Part shown: positions 5,167 through 6,622 of the stretch, piece after piece
Layout: every line of letters starts with the position of its first letter
How positions within the stretch are numbered: position 1 is the stretch's first letter
Origin: Dehalococcoidia bacterium UBA6808
Lineage (GTDB): Bacteria > Chloroflexota > Dehalococcoidia > GIF9 > UBA5629
Assembly (NCBI GenBank): GCA_002452695.1
Contig: DKFA01000019.1
Span: 1-6,622 of the forward strand
Direction: 5' to 3'
DNA length: 6,622 nucleotides
Made by a program: the position numbers and the translations under genes
The notes under the pieces: model-generated
Database searches by the model: none
What the model saw: only the letters and a program-made list of their open reading frames with translations
What the model was told of the DNA's origin: nothing

Positions 5167-6622
5167 ATGGAAATCGTAAAATGGTTCGAAGAGATAGGGA
5201 AATCCGATGTAAATAAAGCCGGGGGCAAAGGCGCCAATCTGGGCGAATTGGTAAAGGCCGGTTTGCCCGTGCCGCCGGGTTTTGTGGTCACGGCCCAGGC
5301 CTATCAGCTTTTTACTACAGTTAGCGGGCTTTCGCCGAAGATCATGCATTCGATCGAGGGCCTGGATGTAGATGATACATTCTCATTGCAGGCCAAGGCC
5401 AGGGAGATACAGCAGATGATCATTGCAACGGAAGTCCCGGCCAATATCCAGAGTGAAATTATCAAGGCCTACGAGGTTCTTTCCGGGCGCGATTCGGTTA
5501 AGGCGCAGTTCGTAGCAGTCAGGTCTTCGGCTACCATGGAGGATTCTGAGCAGGCTTCCTTTGCTGGCATGAATGCGACCTTTCTTAATGTGCGCGGCAA
5601 AGAGGACCTGATTGAGAAGATCAAGGAATGCTGGGCGTCGCTCTATGGCGCCCGTGTTATTTTCTACCGGGTTAAAAAAGAGTTTCTCGAAGAGCCGGTA
5701 ATAGCTGTGGTAGTGCAGAAGATGGTCAACTCAGACAAGTCCGGTGTGATGTTTACTGCCAATCCCAGCAATAACAACATGTCCAGCCTGGTTATTGAGG
5801 CCGCCTTCGGATTGGGTGAAGTCGTGGTCGGCGGGCTTGTATCTCCCGACTATTACGAGGTTGACAAATCCACCATGAAAATCAAGGATATCAGGATAGC
5901 GCATAAGAATTTCAAGATCATCAGGGACGAAAAAGGCAATAACAAGAATGTCAACCTGGACGACAATGAAGCTAACCAGCGGGTGTTGAGCGAAAAGGAA
6001 GTTGAAGAGATCGCCCAGCTCGGGTTGAAGACAGAAAAGCACTACGGCAGCCCGCAGGACACGGAGTGGGCGCTGGAAGGCGACAAGGTCTACATGGTGC
6101 AGTCCAGGCCGATCACCACCTTGTTGAGACCGTCCGAAACAGTAGCGGAGAAATCAATAGAAGAGAGCAAGGAACTGATCAGGGGCCTGGGCGCAGGTCC
6201 GGGCAGGGGCAGCGGCGAAGTGAGAGTGCTCGTTTCACCCGACCGGGACAACGGATTCGAAAGCGGCGATGTGCTGGTGGCCGAGATGACCACGCCGGAC
6301 TGGGTGCCGCTGATGAAAAAAGCCTCGGCCATCGTCACTGACGGCGGCGGCATGACCTGCCACGCCGCCATCGTTTCACGCGAGATGGGCTTACCCTGTG
6401 TGGTCGGCACCCGCAATGCCACCAAGGTATTGAAAGATAAAATGCTGGTCACTGTGGACGGCACTCACGGCGTCGTCTATGAAGGCAAGCTTAAGGAAGA
6501 AAAAAAGGCTGAAACAGCGGTTACGATGGTATCTGCTTCCGCTCCTGTCGTTACGGCCACCAAGGTCTATGTTAACCTAGCTATGCCGCACGAAGCGGAG
6601 AGGATCGCCAAGGAAGACGTGG
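5167..6622 (+). CDS. ppsA: Phosphoenolpyruvate synthase (pyruvate, water dikinase), 3' end outside window
   Basis: The reading frame runs from ATG 5167 without a stop to the window edge, giving 485 codons plus one base. It encodes PEP synthase, which makes PEP, AMP and phosphate from pyruvate, ATP and water, and in some anaerobes and archaea is thought to run toward pyruvate. The ATP-grasp nucleotide-binding domain spans about 5-320, with GGKGANLGEL (19-28) and VAVRSSATMED (116-126). The swivelling phosphohistidine domain (about 338-440) carries TDGGGMTCHAAIVSRE (391-406), with the phosphorylated His399. A linker rich in Lys, Ala and Val (about 440-462) leads into TKVYVNLAMPHEAER (465-479), the start of the C-terminal PEP/pyruvate-binding barrel. 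Family members are about 750-880 residues, so roughly 60 percent is present. The nearest alternative, pyruvate phosphate dikinase, is less likely because the domain order and the YVNLAMP junction are PpsA-like. Confidence 0.93.
   Translation, partial: MEIVKWFEEIGKSDVNKAGGKGANLGELVKAGLPVPPGFVVTAQAYQLFTTVSGLSPKIMHSIEGLDVDDTFSLQAKAREIQQMIIATEVPANIQSEIIKAYEVLSGRDSVKAQFVAVRSSATMEDSEQASFAGMNATFLNVRGKEDLIEKIKECWASLYGARVIFYRVKKEFLEEPVIAVVVQKMVNSDKSGVMFTANPSNNNMSSLVIEAAFGLGEVVVGGLVSPDYYEVDKSTMKIKDIRIAHKNFKIIRDEKGNNKNVNLDDNEANQRVLSEKEVEEIAQLGLKTEKHYGSPQDTEWALEGDKVYMVQSRPITTLLRPSETVAEKSIEESKELIRGLGAGPGRGSGEVRVLVSPDRDNGFESGDVLVAEMTTPDWVPLMKKASAIVTDGGGMTCHAAIVSREMGLPCVVGTRNATKVLKDKMLVTVDGTHGVVYEGKLKEEKKAETAVTMVSASAPVVTATKVYVNLAMPHEAERIAKEDV

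Overview
This is an ordinary bacterial chromosomal stretch holding six genes, five complete and one cut by the right edge. Base composition looks roughly half GC by eye, and all genes look alike in style, with no sign of transfer. The content suggests an anaerobe: nickel-enzyme maturation genes, a glycogen or maltodextrin phosphorylase of the DUF3417 type, ATP-dependent phosphofructokinase, PEP synthase and a stand-alone MaoC-type hydratase. The gene styles remind me of Chloroflexota (Dehalococcoidia-like genomes), but that is a tentative inference from protein style, not from a marker gene.

Layout from left to right. A MaoC-like (hot-dog fold) dehydratase gene (28-495, +) is followed by a good intrinsic terminator (523-561). 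A convergent spacer (496-663) holds no gene but has two short palindromes. The minus strand then carries hypB-hypA (1669 to 664), two nickel-insertion factors whose genes overlap by 8 bases. A divergent spacer of 190 bases (1670-1859) contains a minus-strand promoter with a perfect extended -10 for hypBA and a plus-strand promoter-like pair for glgP. The plus strand then carries glgP (1860-4010), pfkA (4080-5060) and a PEP synthase gene, ppsA (5167 to beyond 6622).

The three plus-strand genes fit one physiological theme, entry of stored glucan into the Embden-Meyerhof pathway and control of its two irreversible ends. GlgP releases glucose-1-phosphate from alpha-glucan, PfkA commits fructose-6-phosphate to glycolysis, and PpsA interconverts pyruvate and PEP. 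I see no U-tailed terminator between them, so co-transcription is possible. The 106-base pfkA-ppsA gap, however, holds a hairpin and a separate palindrome just before a consensus Shine-Dalgarno, so ppsA may have its own control. By contrast, glgP and pfkA both lack a recognisable Shine-Dalgarno.

I found no mobile element, CRISPR array, tRNA, rRNA or clearly novel system. The findings are modest regulatory and contextual observations.
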